From contig JAFVWL010000063.1 of the NCBI GenBank assembly GCA_017501695.1, positions 1 through 42,075 of the forward strand: a stretch of DNA of 42,075 bases. The letters run 5' to 3'. Made by a program: the position numbers and the translations under genes. Each line of letters starts with the position of its first letter. The first letter of the stretch is position 1. The stretch comes from Oscillospiraceae bacterium. Its GTDB lineage: Bacteria; Bacillota; Clostridia; Oscillospirales; Oscillospiraceae. Below the pieces are notes generated by a model. The model ran no database searches. It saw only the letters and a program-made list of their open reading frames with translations, and had not been told where the DNA came from. Positions 15,194 through 23,860 of this stretch are shown here, piece after piece.

Positions 15194-16456
15194 TTAGTTG
15201 TGGAATTGGAAAGGAGTTATGTCGAAGGTTGCAAAATAATCCATAGGAGTCTCAGCCCGGCGGATCAGTTGGAAGGAACCGTCAGCGCACAGCAGCACCT
15301 CTGCGCTGCGGAGCTTGCCGTTGTAGTTGTAGCCCATGGAGAAGCCGTGAGCACCGGTATCATGGATGACCACCAGGTCGCCGATGTCCATCCGGGGCAG
15401 GCTTCGTTCGATGGCGAACTTGTCGTTGTTCTCGCACAGGCCGCCGATCACATCGTAGACGTGATCCAAAATGGCGTTTTCCTTGCCCAGGACCGTGATA
15501 TGGTGGTAAGCGCCGTACATGGCGGGACGCATCAGGTTGGCCGCACAGGCATCCAGGCCCACATACTCCCGGTAAATGTGCTTATGGTGGAGCACCGTGG
15601 ACACCAAATGACCGAAGGGTGCCAGCATATACCGGCCCAGCTCCGTGAAAATAGCAATGTCGTCCATTCCTACGGGGGTCAGGACCTTCTCATACCGCTG
15701 GCGGACACCCTCGCCGATGGCCTTGATGTCGCAGGAGGGCTGTTCAGGACGGTAGTCCACACCCACGCCGCCGGACAGGTTGATGAAAGCGATGTGAGCA
15801 CCGGTGGCATTGCGCAGCCGCACCGCCAGCCGGAAGAGCTGCTCCGCCAGAGTGGGATAATACTCATTGGTGGTGGTATTGGAGGCCAGGAAGGCGTGGA
15901 TGCCGAAGTGCTTGGTACCCAGCTGCATGAGGCGGTTGATAGCACCGGCCATCTGGTCCTCGGTCATACCGTACTTGGCATCCCGGGGCATATCCATAAT
16001 GGTGTTGCCCAGGCTGAAGGAGCCGCCGGGATTGTAGCGCAGGCACACCGTATCCGGCACGGTGCCCAGGCGCTCCAGGAACTCCACATGGGTGGCATCG
16101 TCCAGATTGATATAGGCATTCATTTCCAGGGCCTGGCGCATATCCTGTTCCGGGGTCACGTTGGAGGAGAACATGATATCCCGGCCGGTAATGCCCGTTG
16201 CCTGGGCCAGCAGCAGCTCTGTATAGGTGGCGCAGTCACAGCCGCAGCCCTCCTCATGGAGGATTTTCAGGATATAGGGATTGGGGGTTGCCTTGACGGC
16301 GAAAAATTCTTTGAAGCCCTTGTTCCAGGAGAACGCAGCATACAGGTCCCGGGCCCGCTGGCGGATACCTGCCTCGTCATAAATATGGAAAGGGGTGGGG
16401 ATCTGCGCAGTGATCTCCCGGGCCTTTTCAAGGGTCAGAAACGGTGTCTTTTTCAT
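15194..16456 (-). CDS. lysA: Diaminopimelate decarboxylase
   Basis: This 420-aa PLP enzyme makes L-lysine from meso-diaminopimelate, the last step of lysine synthesis. It is a fold-type III decarboxylase. FFAVKATPN carries the PLP lysine (Lys55). A strand with FGIHAFLASN follows, then the glycine loop NLSGGVGVDYRP, the GLCENNDKF segment (place of the usual CESxD) and AYHHITV near the active site. Asn in place of Ser in that segment is a small deviation. Two ATGs are possible: 16462 abuts the AAGAGG site, while 16456 has 6-nt spacing and is chosen. A lysine riboswitch and terminator lie directly upstream, which fixes the function well. Confidence 0.95.
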   Translation of the reverse strand: MKKTPFLTLEKAREITAQIPTPFHIYDEAGIRQRARDLYAAFSWNKGFKEFFAVKATPNPYILKILHEEGCGCDCATYTELLLAQATGITGRDIMFSSNVTPEQDMRQALEMNAYINLDDATHVEFLERLGTVPDTVCLRYNPGGSFSLGNTIMDMPRDAKYGMTEDQMAGAINRLMQLGTKHFGIHAFLASNTTTNEYYPTLAEQLFRLAVRLRNATGAHIAFINLSGGVGVDYRPEQPSCDIKAIGEGVRQRYEKVLTPVGMDDIAIFTELGRYMLAPFGHLVSTVLHHKHIYREYVGLDACAANLMRPAMYGAYHHITVLGKENAILDHVYDVIGGLCENNDKFAIERSLPRMDIGDLVVIHDTGAHGFSMGYNYNGKLRSAEVLLCADGSFQLIRRAETPMDYFATFDITPFQFHN

Positions 16457-16480
16457 AGTCATCCTCTTTTTCAGTAAAAT

Positions 16481-16685
16481 AAAAAGCCCCGCGAAATACG
16501 CAGGGCGGCATGGTACGCACTCCCCTGGTCAGCACTCCGCCTTACGGGCGACAGTCCCGGGCATTTTCTGCACGGGCCCAGGAGCCGCTGCCCGGCAAGC
16601 AAGCGGATCCTTCGGCGGTGTTCCCTTTCCCGGTCCGGCAATTGCCTGAACCGATCCGGTACTGATGAATACCGCGACCTCAGCC
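16481..16685 (-). promoter_or_regulatory. Lysine riboswitch (L-box) controlling lysA
   Basis: The minus-strand leader carries the conserved L-box blocks in order: GAGGTCGCGG near the 5' end, CATCAGTACC, GGGAAAGGGA with CACCGCCGAAGG, the GGGACTGTCGCCC block, and GGAGTGCTGACC closing the aptamer (about 16521-16685). A terminator hairpin follows. With lysine bound, the terminator should form and stop lysA transcription. I identified it from consensus blocks by eye; a covariance search would confirm it. Confidence 0.92.
16486..16506 (-). terminator. Regulatory terminator of the lysine riboswitch
   Basis: On the minus strand GCCCTGCG-TATTT-CGCGGGGC (one G-U pair) is followed by TTTTTATTTT. It sits between the aptamer and the lysA ribosome site, as expected for transcription attenuation. 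Confidence 0.85.
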
Positions 16686-16698
16686 ATGGTCTTTGTAG

Positions 16699-16727
16699 AT
16701 TGTACCCTATTGGCGCACATTTGTCAA
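16699..16727 (-). promoter_or_regulatory. Promoter of the lysine riboswitch-lysA unit
   Basis: On the minus strand TTGACA (16722-16727) and TACAAT (16699-16704) have an exact 17-bp spacer. The -10 is about 14 nt upstream of the first conserved riboswitch block. Confidence 0.9.
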
Positions 16728-16745
16728 TATATTTCTCTCTCCCCC

Positions 16746-16810
16746 GGGTAGAATCCCCCGTCTACCAGCCGTGGACCGGTAGAATCGGCGCTGTTCCTCC
16801 CTTCTACCCC
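16746..16810. repeat. Four alternating GGTAGA/TCTACC half-sites
   Basis: GGTAGA occurs at 16747-16752 and 16778-16783, and its complement TCTACC at 16761-16766 and 16803-16808. The outer pair can form a stem (CCGGGTAGAA with TTCTACCCCGG). The array lies between the divergent lysA leader and the hemolysin-III gene. It could be an operator array or a structured leader; no known motif is recognised. Confidence 0.5.
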
Positions 16811-16857
16811 GGTTTTGTGTTACCATAAGGCCAGCAAAAAACGAAAGGTTGATCCCT

Positions 16858-17529
16858 ATGAAACGAACAAAACTCTGTGACCGGGTGCTGCCCATCTATT
16901 CCCCTGCCGAGGAAACCACGAACATGGTCACCCACATCATCGGCGGTGCCCTGGGCGTGATTGCCCTGGTGCTGTGTATCCTCCGTTCCGCCGCCCACGG
17001 CAATACCGCGGGAATCGTCACGTCCTGTGTATACGGAGCGTCCATGATCTCCCTGTACACCATGTCCAGCGTGTACCACGGTCTGCGGCCGGGCATGGGT
17101 AAGAAGGTCATGCAGGTCATTGACCACTGCACCATCTATCTGCTCATCGCCGGATCCTATACCCCCATCATGGTCTGCTCCATGGCGCCCCGGTATCCGG
17201 TCATCGGCTGGGGTCTGCTGGCCTTTGTATGGGCACTGGCCATTCTGGCGGCAACCCTGACCGCCATTGATCTGAAGGCATACAAGGTATTCTCCATGAG
17301 CTGCTATATTGCCATGGGCTGGGCCATAATTTTCTTCATTCCCCAGCTTTTGACAGTGCTGTCTATGGAAGGATTTGTTCTCCTGCTGGCCGGCGGCATT
17401 GCCTATACCGTCGGTGCCATTCTCTACGGTCTGGGAAAGAAGGTTCCCTGGATGCACTCCGTATTCCATGTGTTCGTAGTTTTGGGAAGTTTGCTGCAGT
17501 TTTTGTGCATTTATCTTCATGTGCTTTAA
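16858..17529 (+). CDS. Hemolysin III / PAQR-family membrane protein
   Basis: This 223-aa integral membrane protein has seven hydrophobic segments. The PAQR/HlyIII signature residues are present. Glu and His lie in EETTNMVTHIIGG near the N-terminus, and SSVYHG follows segment two. IDHCTIYLLIAGSYTP opens the core, and HSVFHVFVVLG stands in the last segment; together these supply the conserved Ser, His, Asp and His metal-site residues. The name hemolysin is historical; relatives in bacteria affect membrane lipid state, and a zinc-dependent hydrolase activity is suspected. GAAAGG precedes the ATG by about 10 nt; an upstream TTG at 16849 is less likely. It diverges from lysA. Confidence 0.92.
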   Translation: MKRTKLCDRVLPIYSPAEETTNMVTHIIGGALGVIALVLCILRSAAHGNTAGIVTSCVYGASMISLYTMSSVYHGLRPGMGKKVMQVIDHCTIYLLIAGSYTPIMVCSMAPRYPVIGWGLLAFVWALAILAATLTAIDLKAYKVFSMSCYIAMGWAIIFFIPQLLTVLSMEGFVLLLAGGIAYTVGAILYGLGKKVPWMHSVFHVFVVLGSLLQFLCIYLHVL

Positions 17530-17544
17530 CAGATTGCTTTCATA

Positions 17545-17574
17545 TTGACAATTATCCTCCTTTTATTGTACAAT
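17545..17574 (+). promoter_or_regulatory. Promoter of the 199-aa membrane protein gene
   Basis: TTGACA (17545-17550), an 18-bp spacer and TACAAT (17569-17574), 30 nt before the start codon. Confidence 0.7.
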
Positions 17575-17604
17575 TGATTCAGACACAAAAGGGGAGGTCG
17601 TATT

Positions 17605-18204
17605 ATGACCGGAGCCATTATTTGCTTTATCATCGTCCTGATTGCAATCGAGCAAGGACAAATTGATATGGTCGTGATTTTTGGAATCATTGGTGTGATT
17701 TGCTTTCTTTGCCGGAAAAAGGAAGATCCCCACGACAGAGTTTATAGCGAGCAGGAACTGAAGCAGCAACAGCAAGAAAAACTGGAACAGCAAAAAAAGG
17801 AATTGCCTTCTTACCGTGCAACGCCTTCCGCCGTTCAAAAGTATCGGAATCACCCCATTACAAAAGAAATCTATTACCATGTCATGGAAAACGGCGCTTA
17901 CGAAAACTTCAATTTTGATAAAGACGGATTCATCCTCCGTTCTTCCCGCAGCAGCGGCGGAACTACCCGTTATTACTCCTTTGATTTTCGGGCACACGGA
18001 TACAAGCCGCCTACCCAGGCAGAACAGGAAGCAATATTGATTGCCCTGATCGGTATGCTGCCCAACGGAGATTCTTACACAATCTCCTATGCTCACCGCG
18101 AAGATGAGCTTTTGCCCCTGTACTATCAGATGAGTACAACGGCATATAAAGAATGCCGTTGGGACGATGCGAGCAAACAATGGTTCACCCTTCGTTCCCA
18201 CTAA
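17605..18204 (+). CDS. Unrecognised membrane-anchored protein
   Basis: This 199-aa protein is not one I recognise. Two hydrophobic segments (~3-16 and ~20-36) anchor it. A Gln/Glu/Lys-rich coiled-coil stretch (~47-66, QELKQQQQEKLEQQKKEL) follows. A soluble domain of ~130 residues ends in WFTLRSH and has a mixed alpha/beta look (YYHVMENGAYENFNFDKDGF, TRYYSFDFRAHGYKPP). GGGGAGG precedes the ATG with good spacing. Codons are visibly more AT-rich (ATT, AAA, TAT, GAT) than in all neighbours, which hints at later acquisition. It has its own promoter and a strong terminator, so it is a single-gene unit between the hemolysin-III and ftsH genes. Confidence 0.75.
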   Translation: MTGAIICFIIVLIAIEQGQIDMVVIFGIIGVICFLCRKKEDPHDRVYSEQELKQQQQEKLEQQKKELPSYRATPSAVQKYRNHPITKEIYYHVMENGAYENFNFDKDGFILRSSRSSGGTTRYYSFDFRAHGYKPPTQAEQEAILIALIGMLPNGDSYTISYAHREDELLPLYYQMSTTAYKECRWDDASKQWFTLRSH

Positions 18205-18235
18205 ATTATCAAAAAGCAGTTATTAGAGACTGCCA

Positions 18236-18270
18236 AAAGACCACCTTTCGCACATCGAAAGGTGGTCTTT
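18236..18270. terminator. Convergent terminator before ftsH
   Basis: A perfect 15-bp stem, AAAGACCACCTTTCG against CGAAAGGTGGTCTTT, has a 5-nt loop. A and T tracts flank it, so it works for the 199-aa gene (plus) and for the ftsH operon (minus). Confidence 0.9.
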
Positions 18271-18273
18271 CTG

Positions 18274-20151
18274 TTATTCTTCTTCGGATTTTACGGAATC
18301 GAACAACACGGTCTTGCTGACGGTTTCTTCGATGGTCTCGCCTTCCATGCAGGCACGGAACTGGTTACCGGTCATGGTCTCATGCTCCAGCAGGTAATCC
18401 ACCACAGCCTGGAGCTTGTCGGCGTCAGCCTTCAGGATATCCTCACAGTGGCGGTAGGCCTTATCCACCAGCAGCTTCACCTCATCGTCGATGGTTGCGG
18501 CAAACTTCTCGGAATAGCTCTTGGTGGTCTGGTAGTCCCGGCCCACGAAGATCTCGTCACCGCCCAGGTAGGATACGGTGCCCAGTTTTTCGCACATACC
18601 GTAACGGGCCACCATATCCCGGGCCAGCTTGGTGACACGGTCGATGTCGTTGGACGCGCCCACGGAGATATCGCCCACATACAATGCTTCGGCAACCCGG
18701 CCGCCCAGCAGGGACACGATCTGCTCGTACATCTGGTTGCGGGTCAGGTTGAAGGAATCGTCGCTGGGGATGTGCCAGGTAGCACCCAGGCTGCGGCCCC
18801 GGGGCACGATACTGATCTGAATCACCGGGTCCTGCGTGGGCAGGCGGTACATGGCGATGGCGTGACCCGCCTCGTGGATGGCGGTTTCCCGCAGATCCTT
18901 GCGGTTGGAAAGGTGGCTGCGGCGCTCCGGGCCCATGGCCAGCTTCATCATAGCCTCGTTCAGATCCGCCATGGTCATCACCGGGCGGTCATCCCGGACC
19001 GCCATAATGGCGGCTTCGTTGAGCAGGTTGCTCAGGTCCGCGCCGGTATAGCCGGGGGTCACCCGGGCCAGCAGATGCAGATCCACATCCTCCGCCAGGC
19101 GCTTGCCCCTGGCATGGACCTTCAGGATCTCTTCCCTGCCCTTCACATCCGGCGCACCCACATGGATCTGCCGGTCAAACCGGCCGGGGCGCAGCAGGGC
19201 GGGATCCAGAATATCCGGCCGGTTGGTAGCCGCCAGGACAATGACACCGGAGGTGCTGCCAAAGCCGTCCATCTCCACCAGGAGCTGGTTCAGGGTCTGT
19301 TCCTTTTCGTCATGGCCGCCGCCCATACCGGAGCCGCGCCGGCGGCCTACGGCATCGATCTCATCGATGAAAACAATGGCGGGCGCCATTTTCTTGGCCT
19401 GGTCAAACAGGTCCCGGACACGGCTGGCACCCACGCCCACATACAGCTCCACAAAATCGGAGCCGGAAATGGACAGGAACTGCACATCCGCTTCACCGGC
19501 TACCGCCCGGGCCAGCAGGGTCTTACCGGTACCGGGAGGGCCCTCCAGCAGGATGCCGTGGGGCACCCGGGCACCAATGTCTTCAAATTTCTTGGGATCC
19601 CGGAGGAAATCCACCACTTCCTGGAGTTCCTCCTTCACCTCGTCGATGCCGGCCACATCCTCGAAGGTGACCTTCTTTCCGTCCGGTATACCCAGGACGG
19701 TTCGGGCACGTCCAAAGGAAGCGGCAGGGTTATTGTTGTTAAGCCGGGACATGACCACAAACCAAATCAGCAGAAGCACCAATCCGGCAATGATCAGGGG
19801 CAGGATATAGTCATAGGGTGTGATTTCTCTTTCTGCCTGAAAATCATAGGATTCCAGGATCTTGGCCTGGTGCTGAGCCTGGATGGTGTCCCACATCTCC
19901 CGGCGGAAGCTCTCAGGATCCGCAAGCTTGGCGGTCACCGTCAGCTCACCTTTGTAGGGTTGATAAAGATCCAGCACGATATACTGATCCTGAACAACAA
20001 AGCTGCGGACCTGCTCATTTTCCAGCAGGCTCACCACCTGAGAATAGGGCACTTCCTGATTGCCGGTACCAAACAAGCCCATAAGCAAGTATATGCCGAT
20101 GGTAAGAACCAGCATAAAAATAATCAGGGAATAGTTTTTGCGTTCTTTCAA
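18274..20151 (-). CDS. ftsH: ATP-dependent zinc metalloprotease FtsH
   Basis: This 625-aa membrane protease degrades unassembled or damaged membrane and regulatory proteins. Transmembrane segments are at ~8-27 and ~113-135, with the small extracytoplasmic domain between them. The AAA module has Walker A GPPGTGKT (204-211), the pore loop YVGVGA, Walker B IVFIDEID (259-266) and the arginine-finger region RPGRFDR (~321-327). The M41 zinc site HEAGH is at 426-430. The start is a TTG at 20151 with AAGGAG 8 nt upstream; no better ATG is available before the first membrane segment. It is the last gene of the gdpP operon, 12 nt after hpt, as in many Firmicutes with tilS-hpt-ftsH. Confidence 0.97.
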   Translation of the reverse strand: MKERKNYSLIIFMLVLTIGIYLLMGLFGTGNQEVPYSQVVSLLENEQVRSFVVQDQYIVLDLYQPYKGELTVTAKLADPESFRREMWDTIQAQHQAKILESYDFQAEREITPYDYILPLIIAGLVLLLIWFVVMSRLNNNNPAASFGRARTVLGIPDGKKVTFEDVAGIDEVKEELQEVVDFLRDPKKFEDIGARVPHGILLEGPPGTGKTLLARAVAGEADVQFLSISGSDFVELYVGVGASRVRDLFDQAKKMAPAIVFIDEIDAVGRRRGSGMGGGHDEKEQTLNQLLVEMDGFGSTSGVIVLAATNRPDILDPALLRPGRFDRQIHVGAPDVKGREEILKVHARGKRLAEDVDLHLLARVTPGYTGADLSNLLNEAAIMAVRDDRPVMTMADLNEAMMKLAMGPERRSHLSNRKDLRETAIHEAGHAIAMYRLPTQDPVIQISIVPRGRSLGATWHIPSDDSFNLTRNQMYEQIVSLLGGRVAEALYVGDISVGASNDIDRVTKLARDMVARYGMCEKLGTVSYLGGDEIFVGRDYQTTKSYSEKFAATIDDEVKLLVDKAYRHCEDILKADADKLQAVVDYLLEHETMTGNQFRACMEGETIEETVSKTVLFDSVKSEEE

Positions 20152-20163
20152 TTGGGTATCTCC

Positions 20164-20706
20164 TTATTTTTCGTAAACTTCGGGCTTCAGGATGCCCACG
20201 AAGGGAAGATTGCGGTACTTTTCATTATAATCCAGGCCATAGCCCACCACGAAGGCGTTAGGGATGGTATAGCCCACATAGTCCGCCTTGACGGTAACAC
20301 CGGGTCTGCGGCGCTCGGGCTTGTCCAGGAAGGTGCAGATCTTCAAAGAGGCAGGCTTCTTGGCCAGCAGATGGGAAACGGTAAATTCCAGGGAATTGCC
20401 GGTATCAAAAATATCCTCCAGGATCACCACATGACGACCCTTGATATCCCGGGTCACATCCTGGCGCACCAGCATCTTGCCGGTGGAGTTCGCACCACTG
20501 TAAGAGGAGATCCACATGAAATCGATCTCACAGGGCCCGTTGAATGCCCGGATCATATCCGCGAAAAAGGGCACAACGCCCTTCAGGACGCCCACAAACA
20601 GCGGATTTTTGTCCGCGTATTCTTCCTGAAGCAGATCAGCCAGTTCCCGAACCTTGGTTCGGATCTGTTCTTCCGTGATCAGAATCTGCTCGATATCGTT
20701 TCTCAT
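20164..20706 (-). CDS. hpt: Hypoxanthine phosphoribosyltransferase
   Basis: This 180-aa enzyme makes IMP or GMP from hypoxanthine or guanine and PRPP. The PRPP loop VVILEDIFDTGNSLE (~93-107) is clear. The upstream flexible-loop region SSYSGANSTG and the FVGVLKGVVPF strand are typical. The end FVVGYGLDYNEKYRNLP carries the purine-site residues. Two ATGs are possible. The one at 20712 overlaps the tilS TGA and nearly touches AGGAGG. The one at 20706 has 7-nt spacing and is preferred. In Bacillus, TilS and Hpt interact with FtsH expression; the tight tilS-hpt-ftsH order here fits that conserved link. Confidence 0.96.
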   Translation of the reverse strand: MRNDIEQILITEEQIRTKVRELADLLQEEYADKNPLFVGVLKGVVPFFADMIRAFNGPCEIDFMWISSYSGANSTGKMLVRQDVTRDIKGRHVVILEDIFDTGNSLEFTVSHLLAKKPASLKICTFLDKPERRRPGVTVKADYVGYTIPNAFVVGYGLDYNEKYRNLPFVGILKPEVYEK

Positions 20707-20708
20707 AA

Positions 20709-21986
20709 TCATGCCTCCTGATTATTTTCTATTTCTTCAAATCGGATCCGCAGACCCGGGCCAAGCCGGTCCAGATTCCCGCCGAATCCGAAAATTCCCA
20801 AGACACCCCGGTCATCCGCAACCACAGGGACCTGAAGCCGCCGGGACGCGGGGATTTTCCGGTCGATGAACAGCTTTTTCAGGCTTTTGGTTCCGCCGCT
20901 CAGGCGGATGGTATCGCCGTTTTGACGGCTGCGCAGGACCACAGTACCCAAGGGGGACACCGCAAAGCAGTCCGGGTGGTTTTCCTCCCCATTCCAAGGC
21001 TCGCAAATCACCCGCAGGCCCAGGTCCGGCAATTCCAAAGTTCCGGTAGCGGGCAGTATCACCGGCTCCAGGGCAGGTTCCTGACGAAGCACGGTAAGCC
21101 TGTCATAATCCCGGGCCACAGTAATGCCGCCCGGCAAACTTGCCCGGGCAGAGGGCTTGTCGGAAAAGACCAGCTTTTCCGTCAGGCGGATGTGCTCCGC
21201 CTCCGGCTCCCGGATTCCGTTTCTCTCCAGAAATCTTCCCAGAGCCCGGCTTCGCAGGGCGGGGTCCATGGATCGCAGACACGCCACGGAGGGATCTTCG
21301 TCCCCGCAGGCCAGGCGGTCAAGAAGCGCTTCGTCCTGCCGCAGCTTCATGGCCATGGCAGACAGATTCTCCGCCAACCGGGGGTTTTCCAGCCTCAGCA
21401 GAGGCACCACATGGTGGCGCAGGCGGTTTCGCAGGAAATCGTCGCCGCCGTTGGAGGAATCCTCCACATAGGTCAAGCAGTTGTCCTTCAGGAAATCCAG
21501 AACCTGGTGCCGGGTCACATTCAGCATGGGCCGGATCAAATCACCCCGGACCGGAGCAATGCCGCCCAGGCCCTTCAGGCCGGTTCCCCGAACCAAACGC
21601 ATAAGCACCGTTTCCGCGTTGTCATCCGCGGTGTGGGCAGTGGCGACTTTACCGCCCAGCGTTTCAAAATAGGCGTATCGTGCCTCCCGGGCCGCGGCTT
21701 CCAGCCCCTTCTTCCCGGGCTTTACAATACCTGAACCGACATGGCAGGGAATGTCCAGGCGGTCGCAAAGTGACCGGACGAAGGCTTCGTCCCGGTCCGA
21801 TTCCCCACCCCGGAGTCCATGGTTGAAATGAGCCGCTTCCAGACGGATGCCCAGTTTCTCTTTCAGGAGGTACAGGGCATACAGCAAGGCCACGGAGTCG
21901 GCACCGCCGGATACGGCGGCAATGATCCGGTCTCCGGGTCGGATCATGTCATAACGCCGGACCAGAGCCAGCAGGTCATTCAGCAT
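20709..21986 (-). CDS. tilS: tRNA(Ile)-lysidine synthase
   Basis: This 425-aa enzyme puts lysine on C34 of the CAU-anticodon isoleucine tRNA, so that it reads AUA. The PP-loop SGGADS is at 26-31. The N-terminal ATPase domain continues with AAHFNHGLRG, ATAHTADDNAETVLMRL and GGIAPVRG. The C-terminal TilS domain ends around RSRQNGDTIRLSGGTKSLKK and the KIPASRR region. It overlaps the end of dnaB by 11 nt, with GGGAG 7 nt before the ATG. It is cotranscribed with hpt and ftsH. The ORF is complete and of normal length. Confidence 0.96.
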   Translation of the reverse strand: MLNDLLALVRRYDMIRPGDRIIAAVSGGADSVALLYALYLLKEKLGIRLEAAHFNHGLRGGESDRDEAFVRSLCDRLDIPCHVGSGIVKPGKKGLEAAAREARYAYFETLGGKVATAHTADDNAETVLMRLVRGTGLKGLGGIAPVRGDLIRPMLNVTRHQVLDFLKDNCLTYVEDSSNGGDDFLRNRLRHHVVPLLRLENPRLAENLSAMAMKLRQDEALLDRLACGDEDPSVACLRSMDPALRSRALGRFLERNGIREPEAEHIRLTEKLVFSDKPSARASLPGGITVARDYDRLTVLRQEPALEPVILPATGTLELPDLGLRVICEPWNGEENHPDCFAVSPLGTVVLRSRQNGDTIRLSGGTKSLKKLFIDRKIPASRRLQVPVVADDRGVLGIFGFGGNLDRLGPGLRIRFEEIENNQEA

Positions 21987-23316
21987 GCTTCCACTCCCGG
22001 TCCGCGAAGGTTTGGTACTGGGGGATCCACTGAAGCTTCACCGTGCCCGTTTCGCCGTGACGGTTCTTGGCCACGATACACTCTGCCACGCCTTTGTCTT
22101 CAGTGTTTTCGTTGTAGTATTCGTCACGGAACAGGAACATGACGGAGTCCGCGTCCTGCTCGATGGCACCGGATTCCCGAAGGTCCGACAGAATGGGCCG
22201 TTTGTCCGTACGGCTTTCCACCGCACGGGAAAGCTGGCTCAGACAAATGACGGGCACATTCAATTCCTTGGCCATGATCTTCAGGGCACGGGAAATTTCA
22301 CCCACCACGGTAACACGGTTCTCGCCGCCGCCCTTGCCGTAGCCGGAGCCGGTCATCAACTGCAGGTAGTCGATGATCACAAGGCCCAGATTATCCAACC
22401 GGCGGCATTTGGCATTCATTTCCGCCACCGTGATGGAAGGGTTGTCGTCGATACGGATGTCCGTCTGGCTCAGAGAAGAGGCTGCCATACCGATTTTGGT
22501 CCACTCCTCCTCGGTCAGCTTGCCGGTAGCCATTTTCTTGCCGTCCACAAAGCTCTCGCAGGCCAGCAGACGCATAACAAGCTGCTCCCGGGACATTTCC
22601 AGGTTGAAGACCGCAACGGTCTTATTATACTTTTTCGCCACGTTCAGGGCGATATTCAGGGCGAAGGCAGACTTACCCATGGCGGGACGGGCCGCCACCA
22701 GCAGCAGGTCCGACTTATTCAGGCCGTTGATCTTCACATCCAGGTCCCGCAGGCCTGTGGACAAGCCAGGAATTGCGGAATCGGATTTGCTCAGCTCATT
22801 GAGCCGGTCGAAGACCTTGTGCAGGATGGTGCCGATATGTTCCAGGGAATCGCCGCGCTCGCCCTTACGCAGGGCGTAGATCTTCTTCTCGGCGGTTTCC
22901 AGCATCTCCTGGGGGGTACCCACCTGGGAATGGACCATTTCCGTAATGTCGGAGGATGCCTGGGCCAGGCCCCGGAGCATGGCCTTTTCCCGGACGATAT
23001 TGGCATAGCGCACGGCGTTGGCGGCGGTGGGGGTGATCTCCATAAGCTGGAGGATATAATCCCGGGAGGTATCCTGGTAGACACCCAGCTCCTTCATCTT
23101 ATCCAGCACCGTAACGGGGTCGATGGTTTGGGAGAAATTAAACATGGCGTAGACAGTCTCATAAATCTCCCGGTTCTGCTTCAGGAAGAAATCCTCCGGG
23201 CGCAGAATGCCGATCACATCCGCCACACAGCGGCTGTCAATCAGAATGGAGCCCAGAACCGCCTGTTCCGCCTCCAGGCTCTGGGGCGGCTGACGGGATA
23301 ACAGTTCTTCATCCAT
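21976..23316 (-). CDS. dnaB: Replicative DNA helicase
   Basis: This 446-aa hexameric 5'-3' helicase unwinds DNA at the replication fork. The N-terminal domain (~10-150) starts with PPQSLEAEQAVLGSIL. The RecA-like motor has Walker A ARPAMGKSAFAL (~209-220), EMSREQLVMRLL, Walker B LVIIDYLQLM and LSQLSRAVESR. The ATG at 23316 follows GAGGAGAG. An upstream in-frame ATG at 23361 would translate part of a heptamer repeat and has no ribosome site, so it is rejected. The leader between rplI and dnaB contains four tandem heptamers. The rplI-dnaB pairing is a classical Firmicute arrangement. Confidence 0.97.
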   Translation of the reverse strand: MDEELLSRQPPQSLEAEQAVLGSILIDSRCVADVIGILRPEDFFLKQNREIYETVYAMFNFSQTIDPVTVLDKMKELGVYQDTSRDYILQLMEITPTAANAVRYANIVREKAMLRGLAQASSDITEMVHSQVGTPQEMLETAEKKIYALRKGERGDSLEHIGTILHKVFDRLNELSKSDSAIPGLSTGLRDLDVKINGLNKSDLLLVAARPAMGKSAFALNIALNVAKKYNKTVAVFNLEMSREQLVMRLLACESFVDGKKMATGKLTEEEWTKIGMAASSLSQTDIRIDDNPSITVAEMNAKCRRLDNLGLVIIDYLQLMTGSGYGKGGGENRVTVVGEISRALKIMAKELNVPVICLSQLSRAVESRTDKRPILSDLRESGAIEQDADSVMFLFRDEYYNENTEDKGVAECIVAKNRHGETGTVKLQWIPQYQTFADREWKHAE

Positions 23317-23340
23317 GGTTTCTCTCTCCTCTCTCTTGAA

Positions 23341-23368
23341 AATGCAAAATGCAGAATGCACAATGCAA
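23341..23368 (-). repeat. Tandem heptamer array in the dnaB leader
   Basis: Four head-to-tail 7-mers on the plus strand, AATGCAA, AATGCAG, AATGCAC and AATGCAA, differ only at the last base. In the sense (minus) direction they lie 25-52 nt upstream of the dnaB start. Similar arrays precede mutS and miaA. A small hairpin ATCGC-TTC-GCGAT lies between this array and the end of rplI. Confidence 0.8.
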
Positions 23369-23392
23369 AATTATGGTATCGCTTCGCGATGA

Positions 23393-23839
23393 TCACATTT
23401 CCTCGATCTTGACGGTCAGGGGGGCGTTGATCTCGTAGCCCAGCTTGCAGGTCACGGTGTACGTGCCCACGTTCTTGATGTTCTCCGCCAGGACCAGCTT
23501 CCGCTTATCCAGCTTGATGCCGGACTGGGCCGCCAGGGCGGCTGCGATTTCCTGGTTGGTCACGGCACCGAAGAGCCGACCGGCTCCGCCGCCCTTGGCT
23601 TTGACGATAACGGTCATCTCCCGCAGCTTGGCGGCAGTGGCCATGGCCTCGGCCTTTTCCCGGGCGATACGCTCCTGGGTGGCCTTGTCATTCATGCGCA
23701 TGGTATTGATGGCATCGGCAGTGGCCTCAATCGCCATCTTCTTGGGCAGCATAAAGTTCCGGGCGTAGCCGTCGGATACCTCGATCATCTGGCCCTTCTT
23801 ACCCTTGCCCTTCACATCCTGTAACAGAATCACTTTCAT
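23393..23839 (-). CDS. rplI: 50S ribosomal protein L9
   Basis: This 148-aa ribosomal protein has the typical two-domain L9 layout. The N-terminal RNA-binding domain opens with [17 protein letters not shown] and the signature [14 protein letters not shown] long connecting helix (~40-75) leads to the C-terminal domain with [13 protein letters not shown]. The length is normal. AAGGAGA lies 8 nt before the ATG. It follows gdpP by 21 nt in the same operon, as in Bacillus and many Clostridia. Confidence 0.97.
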   Translation of the reverse strand: MKVILLQDVKGKGKKGQMIEVSDGYARNFMLPKKMAIEATADAINTMRMNDKATQERIAREKAEAMATAAKLREMTVIVKAKGGGAGRLFGAVTNQEIAAALAAQSGIKLDKRKLVLAENIKNVGTYTVTCKLGYEINAPLTVKIEEM

Positions 23840-23860
23840 TTTGTTGCTCTCCTTATATGA

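Noticed and set aside
16529-16720. 63-codon minus-strand frame upstream of lysA
   Set aside because: It lies within the lysine riboswitch; its sequence is dictated by the aptamer.
18262-20721. Long plus-strand frame over ftsH and hpt
   Set aside because: Antisense shadow of two well-defined minus-strand genes.
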